DNA from: Streptomyces sp. Act143
Lineage (GTDB): Bacteria; Actinomycetota; Actinomycetes; Streptomycetales; Streptomycetaceae
Assembly (NCBI RefSeq): GCF_003143935.1
Contig: NZ_QFRX01000001.1
Location: forward strand, 3,969,946 to 4,033,945
DNA length: 64,000 bases
Direction of reading: 5' to 3'
The notes under the pieces were generated by a model. That model was not told the origin of the DNA. It searched no databases and was given only the letters and a program-made list of their open reading frames with translations. This document shows, piece by piece, positions 60,421-64,000 of the stretch. Both the position numbers and the translations under genes were made by a program. The first letter of the stretch is position 1. Each line of letters starts with the position of its first letter.

Positions 60421-61551
60421 ATGCGTATCCTCTTCTCCAGCACTCCGCAGCATGGCCACCTCCTGCCGGCGCTGCCCCTGGCCCGCGCTTTCCGTGACCG
60501 CGGCGACGAGGTCTCCGTGATCACGGCCGCGTCCTTCGGGCCGCTGTTCGCCGCCGAGGGCATCACGCTGCTCCCCGTCGGGCCCGAGATCCCCGAACTC
60601 CTCGCGGAGGCGGCCCGGCTGGCCGGGGTCGACGACCCGACGGTGCCCGACCCCGCCGTCGCCGCGGAACTGTTCGCCGGCGCCCGGATCGACCTGACGG
60701 CGGACGCCGCGATCGCCGCGGCACGGGAGTTCGCGCCGGACCTGATCGTCGCCGAGGCCACGGACTACGTCGGCCCGCTGGTCGCCGCCGCGCTCGAAGT
60801 CCCCTACGCCAAGCTCGCGTTCGGCCCGCTGATACCCGCCCAGTTCACCGATGTCTTCGACGCGGTGGCCGAGCGCCGCTATCAGCAGCGGGGCCTGACC
60901 ATGCCGCGGCCCACCTGGTACCTGGACCCGTGCCCCGAGACGCTCCAGGGCCCGGACTGGCAGCCGCCGCACGGCCGGCTGCCGCTGCGCCCGGAGCCGC
61001 ACCGCGGGCCCGACAGCCCGCAGGCGCCCGCTGCGGTGTCCGCCGACGGCGGTACCCGGCCCAAGGTGCTGCTCTCCTTCGGCACGCACTTCGCCGAGCC
61101 CGGGGTGCTGCGGCCGGTGATCGACGCCCTCACCACGAAGGCCGACCTGGTGGTGACCCTGGGGCTGACCGCGACGGCGGCCGACTACGGCGACGGCCTC
61201 GACCACGTCGAGTTCGTCGGGTTCACCCCGCTGGCCGAACTCCTCAACGGCATCGACCTGGTCGTCACCCACGGGGGTGCGGGTACGACGCTGGCCACGC
61301 TCTCGCGCGGGCTGCCGATGGTGGTCGTACCGCAGGGTGCCGACCAGTTCCTCCAGGCAGGCGCGGTCGCCGCCGCACGGGTCGGCGTCGCCGTCATGCC
61401 TCCCGCCGGGGCGGAGGCTGTCGCGGAGGCGACGGCAGCGGTCCTCGACAGCGAGGAACACCGCGCCAACGCGCAGCGGATCGCCAAGGAGATCGCGGCG
61501 ATGCCCTCGCCCGGCGAGGTCGCCGACACGCTGGCCGGTCTCCTCGGCTGA
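60421..61551 (+). CDS. Glycosyltransferase, GT1/MGT (macrolide-type) family
   Basis: A 376-residue UDP-glycosyltransferase-fold protein. The acceptor-binding N-terminal half begins MRILFSSTPQHGHLLPALPL; the catalytic His (GHLLP) is in place. The donor-binding C-terminal half has KVLLSFGTHFAEPGVLRPVI, HVEFVGFTPLAELLNGIDLV, VTHGGAGTTLATLSRGLPMV and VPQGADQFLQAGAVAAARVG, the MGT/EryCIII pattern. No biosynthetic cluster is adjacent, so it probably inactivates macrolides or similar aglycones by glycosylation, as MGT resistance enzymes do. Leaderless-type start at 60421. Convergent with a TetR gene, 13 bp between stops. Confidence 0.88.
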   Translation: MRILFSSTPQHGHLLPALPLARAFRDRGDEVSVITAASFGPLFAAEGITLLPVGPEIPELLAEAARLAGVDDPTVPDPAVAAELFAGARIDLTADAAIAAAREFAPDLIVAEATDYVGPLVAAALEVPYAKLAFGPLIPAQFTDVFDAVAERRYQQRGLTMPRPTWYLDPCPETLQGPDWQPPHGRLPLRPEPHRGPDSPQAPAAVSADGGTRPKVLLSFGTHFAEPGVLRPVIDALTTKADLVVTLGLTATAADYGDGLDHVEFVGFTPLAELLNGIDLVVTHGGAGTTLATLSRGLPMVVVPQGADQFLQAGAVAAARVGVAVMPPAGAEAVAEATAAVLDSEEHRANAQRIAKEIAAMPSPGEVADTLAGLLG

Positions 61552-61564
61552 CGCGGCGCGGGCG

Positions 61565-62212
61565 TCAGTCGCCGTTCGGCTCCGCGACGAGCGCGGCGAC
61601 CGCCTGTTCGGTCAGCCAGCGCTCGGTCTCGTCCCAGGACCAGCCGTGTTCCGCGACGAACAGACGCCAGGACGGCAGCCCGAACAGGAACCACAGCATG
61701 TCGGTGGCGCGCTCCATGCTCAGGCCGGGGCGCAGCGCGCCCAGTTCCGCGAGGCGTTCCGCGAGGACTCCCAGCGCCTGGCGGTAGGCGGCGGAGACGC
61801 GGCGGAGTTCCTCCTCGACATGCTGCTCCACGGCGGCGGCCGTGATCATCACCTGGACGACGTCCAGATGACGTTCGTTGTCCAGACGCACTCCGTGGGC
61901 CAGGGCCGCGACCGCCGCCTCGGCGTCGGTCGCGGTACGGACGGCGTCCAGCGTCCGTTCGACGACCGGATCGTCCACACCCCGGTTGATCAGGACGGTG
62001 AGAATGGCGGACTTGCCACCGGTGCTCGCGTAGACGGTGGGCACCGCGATGCCGGCTTCCCGGGCGATGTCGCCGATCGTGACCTTCGCATACCCGTGCG
62101 CCACGAAGAGCCGCAGAGCGGCGTCGAGAATCGCGGTCCGGGTCCCCGCGGCGGCTTCGGCCCGCCGGTCATTTCGGTACGGCCGCCGCCGGTCACCGGT
62201 CTGCGCACTCAT
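61565..62212 (-). CDS. TetR/AcrR family transcriptional regulator
   Basis: A 215-residue regulator with HTH at residues 22-70 (GTRTAILDAALRLFVAHGYA, KVTIGDIAREAGIAVPTVYA, STGGKSAILTVLIN) and a C-terminal ligand domain containing the aromatic DMLWFLFGLPSWRLFVAEHG and WSWDETERWLTEQAVAAL pattern of the TetR_C_13/YbjK-like group. ATG 62212 is preceded by GGAGAGGAAAG. It is tail to tail with the glycosyltransferase gene; whether it controls that gene is not evident. Confidence 0.9.
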   Translation of the reverse strand: MSAQTGDRRRPYRNDRRAEAAAGTRTAILDAALRLFVAHGYAKVTIGDIAREAGIAVPTVYASTGGKSAILTVLINRGVDDPVVERTLDAVRTATDAEAAVAALAHGVRLDNERHLDVVQVMITAAAVEQHVEEELRRVSAAYRQALGVLAERLAELGALRPGLSMERATDMLWFLFGLPSWRLFVAEHGWSWDETERWLTEQAVAALVAEPNGD

Positions 62213-62482
62213 GCTTTCCTCTCCGGGCGCCGGCGGGCGCGTCCTGTGCTGTCGTCGGCCACCCACCCATGATGCCCTGCCCTGCCGGGGCCCGGAGCGG
62301 CAGCCGGGACCGCCTTCGGCCCGCCTGAGCAGGTCCGCGTCGGCGCCGGCGTGGAAGGGGCGTCGCGTACCGGCTGAACCCCGCGGGTGTGCCGGTGCGT
62401 CCACGATGTGAACGTACTGGCGGGATGGTCGTGCGTGAATCAAGCCACTACGCCCCCGCAACTGCCCCGGAGGAGAAAGAGC

Positions 62483-63322
62483 ATGAGCCGCAGCGACGTC
62501 CTGGTCGACGCCGACTGGGTCGAGGCCAACCTCGACAACCCGAACATCGCGATCGTGGAGGTGGACGAGGACACGTCCGCCTACGAGAAGAACCACATCC
62601 GCAACGCGATCCGCATCGACTGGACCCAGGACCTCCAGGACCCGGTCCGCCGTGACTTCGTCGACCAGGCCGGCTTCGAGAAGCTGCTGTCCGCCAAGGG
62701 CATCGCCAACGACACCCTGGTCATCCTCTACGGCGGCAACAACAACTGGTTCGCCTCCTACGCCTACTGGTACTTCAAGCTCTACGGCCACGGACCCGTC
62801 AAGCTCCTCGACGGCGGCCGCAAGAAGTGGGAGCTGGACGCCCGCGAGCTGGTCGAGGAGGTGCCCCAGCGCCCCACGACCGAGTACAAGGCCAAGGCCC
62901 AGGACACCTCCATCCGCGCCTTCCGTGACGACGTCGTCGCCGCGATCGGCTCGCAGAACCTGGTCGACGTGCGCTCGCCCGACGAGTTCTCCGGCAAGCT
63001 GCTGGCCCCCGCCCACCTGCCCCAGGAGCAGTCCCAGCGCCCCGGCCACGTGCCGTCCGCCCGCAACATCCCGTGGTCGAAGAACGCCAACGACGACGGC
63101 ACCTTCAAGTCGGACGAGGAGCTCAAGGCCCTCTACGCCGACGAGCAGGTCGACCTCGCCAAGGACACCATCGCCTACTGCCGCATCGGTGAGCGCTCCG
63201 CGCTGACCTGGTTCGTGCTGCACGAGCTGCTCGGCGTGCAGAACGTCAAGAACTACGACGGCTCCTGGACCGAGTACGGCAGCCTCGTCGGCGTCCCGAT
63301 CGAACTCGGCGCCAACAAGTAG
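62483..63322 (+). CDS. Thiosulfate sulfurtransferase (rhodanese, CysA/SseA type)
   Basis: A 279-residue two-domain rhodanese. The N-terminal domain has LVDADWVEANLDNPNIAIVE, HIRNAIRIDWTQDLQDPVRR and DTLVILYGGNNNWFASYAYW; the C-terminal active domain has LVDVRSPDEFSGKLLAP, GHVPSARNIPWSKNANDDGT and the catalytic loop AYCRIGERSALT with Cys233. It transfers sulfane sulfur from thiosulfate to cyanide or thiol acceptors. ATG 62483 has GGAGGAGAAAGAG. Codon choice is nearly all optimal (AAG, GAG, AAC), suggesting strong expression. In many actinobacteria a DUF1416 gene follows; here it does not. Confidence 0.93.
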   Translation: MSRSDVLVDADWVEANLDNPNIAIVEVDEDTSAYEKNHIRNAIRIDWTQDLQDPVRRDFVDQAGFEKLLSAKGIANDTLVILYGGNNNWFASYAYWYFKLYGHGPVKLLDGGRKKWELDARELVEEVPQRPTTEYKAKAQDTSIRAFRDDVVAAIGSQNLVDVRSPDEFSGKLLAPAHLPQEQSQRPGHVPSARNIPWSKNANDDGTFKSDEELKALYADEQVDLAKDTIAYCRIGERSALTWFVLHELLGVQNVKNYDGSWTEYGSLVGVPIELGANK

Positions 63323-63372
63323 CGTCGCCGACGACTGACGTCGTCCGCGGGCGGGCTCTCAGCCGGTCGACT

Positions 63373-63382
63373 CACACGTGTG
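63373..63382. promoter_or_regulatory. CACACGTGTG palindrome upstream of the small secreted gene
   Basis: A 10-bp perfect palindrome about 85 bp before the start of the small secreted protein gene, related in form to the CACATGTG sites elsewhere. Confidence 0.3.
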
Positions 63383-63466
63383 GAGGTGGCCGGTCTTGCT
63401 CTCTCCCCCTCATCGTTGAACGTGCAAAAGTTTGCCGCCGGACACGCTCAGGAGAGGGTGAATCAC

Positions 63467-63826
63467 ATGTTTGCCTCCAGGACGAGACTTCGCGCTGCGG
63501 CCACCGCGGCGGCCCTTGCCACCGTGGGGATCGGCCTCGGCGCCCAGACGGCGCTCGCCGCCGACTGGTCCGTGCTGCGGGAAGGCGCGTATCTCTATTC
63601 GGGCACCAGCGGGACGGGCACGGAGACCGAGGCCGACCTCGGTGACCTGGGAACCTGCCACACACTGCCGACGTCGGCCCTGTCGGTTCAGGTCGCCTCC
63701 GGCTCCGCGGCCCTGGAGCTGTACCCCGGTGCCGGCTGCACCGGCGCCGCCGCGTGGCGCAGCGGCTCGCTCGCCCAGACCAACCTTCCGTGGGCGGCGT
63801 GGAGCTACCGGGTGGTCAGGGCCTGA
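63467..63826 (+). CDS. Small secreted protein of unknown function
   Basis: A 119-residue exported protein: signal peptide (RLRAAATAAALATVGIGLGA, cut near ALA-ADW) and a mature domain of about 88 residues rich in strands with one cysteine pair (LGTCHTLPTSALSVQV and PGAGCTGAAAWRSG). The layout, including DLxxL..CHxL and the final WSYRVVRA, is like small beta/gamma-crystallin-like secreted proteins of Streptomyces. ATG 63467 has AGGAGAGGG upstream. A strong terminator follows. Confidence 0.75.
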   Translation: MFASRTRLRAAATAAALATVGIGLGAQTALAADWSVLREGAYLYSGTSGTGTETEADLGDLGTCHTLPTSALSVQVASGSAALELYPGAGCTGAAAWRSGSLAQTNLPWAAWSYRVVRA

Positions 63827-63850
63827 CCAGGATCTGGCCGGGCACGGACA

Positions 63851-63886
63851 TGCCTGGGGGCCCTGCCGCCGCAGGGCCCCCAGGCA
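63851..63886. terminator. Strong terminator, 16-bp perfect stem
   Basis: TGCCTGGGGGCCCTGC (63851-63866) and GCAGGGCCCCCAGGCA (63871-63886) form a perfect stem with a 4-base loop between convergent genes. Confidence 0.9.
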
Positions 63887-63896
63887 ATACGGACCG

Positions 63897-64000
63897 TCAG
63901 AACTTCGGGCCGGTGCCCTTCGCCAGCGGGGAGATGTCGATGCGGCCCTTCTGGAGGACCTCACCCAGCTTCCAGGCCGTGTTGAGGTGGTGGCGGGAGT
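63897..64000 (-). CDS. Unidentified gene, 3' end only (continues past window)
   Basis: The last 33 codons of a minus-strand gene: RHHLNTAWKLGEVLQKGRID then ISPLAKGTGPKF and TGA (63899-63897). The conserved-looking end and the terminator beyond it support a real gene, but there is not enough to name the family. Confidence 0.6.
   Translation of the reverse strand, partial: SRHHLNTAWKLGEVLQKGRIDISPLAKGTGPKF

Noticed and set aside
58527..61551. A secondary-metabolite cluster around the TPP enzyme and glycosyltransferase
   Set aside because: No synthase, tailoring oxidase or sugar-biosynthesis gene is nearby; the two genes are divergent singletons.
62300..62482. Riboswitch ahead of the sulfurtransferase gene
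   Set aside because: No SAM-type or other recognisable conserved core or terminator stem could be traced in the leader.

Overview
This is a gene-dense, very G+C-rich window (most codons end in G or C; many GTG and some TTG starts) that reads as a Streptomyces chromosome. The signs are paralogous TetR/PadR/LuxR/two-component regulators, an ECF sigma factor paired with a CU044_5270 protein, secreted enzymes with Tat- or Sec-type leaders, large LAL-type LuxR regulators, and small I36-like secreted proteins. I see no rRNA, tRNA, CRISPR array, insertion sequence, integrase or phage gene. The content looks like accessory or chromosome-arm material: transport, secreted hydrolases, stress functions and several decaying genes.

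Layout. 0-2.8 kb: end of an alpha/beta hydrolase, an MmgE/PrpD protein, then a decayed patch with an acetolactate synthase N-terminal remnant and a truncated membrane-protein remnant. 2.8-8.7 kb: a TetR/GNAT divergent pair sharing an operator, then a MacB/FtsX-type ABC system divergent from its PadR regulator. 9.1-13.5 kb: a flavin-type oxidoreductase, a zinc-ribbon mini-protein, an ECF sigma/CU044_5270 operon and an L,D-transpeptidase-like protein. 13.6-22.2 kb: a 1375-residue GH95-like glycosidase with four ricin-type beta-trefoils, two SDR enzymes, a TetR regulator and a Tat-exported PHP metallohydrolase. 22.2-27.7 kb: a complete five-gene oligopeptide ABC importer. 27.8-30.5 kb: a PAP2 phosphatase and three broken genes, two of them fused back to back. 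30.6-35.9 kb: a NarL-type two-component system facing an ABC exporter, a 56-residue membrane peptide and a DUF418/DUF1624 membrane protein. 35.9-45.5 kb: an M4 metalloprotease, a small unknown protein and two tail-to-tail LAL regulators. 45.7-54.5 kb: an I36-like protein, a HAD phosphatase, an OmpR-type two-component system, a trypsin-like protease and a lipoprotein/adaptor/ATPase/permease export operon. 54.5-64 kb: catalase with an ankyrin partner, a VTT membrane protein, a Doc-like/RHH toxin-antitoxin pair followed by a TetR gene, a TPP enzyme, a glycosyltransferase, another TetR regulator, a thiosulfate sulfurtransferase, a small secreted protein and the end of an unidentified gene.

Most units pair a regulator with its target and carry recognisable operator DNA. 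The most notable unexplained signals are: (i) two separate arrays in which TGAC(G/C) recurs four times at exactly 11-bp intervals (10.45 kb and 46.14 kb); (ii) at least five copies of the palindrome CACATGTG, all outside the body of genes; (iii) a three-copy 64-bp duplication of the 3' end of a LAL gene; (iv) a recombination scar joining two unrelated gene fragments at about 29.99 kb; and (v) a shared Cys-Leu repeat motif between a sensor kinase ectodomain and the lipoprotein of the neighbouring export operon.
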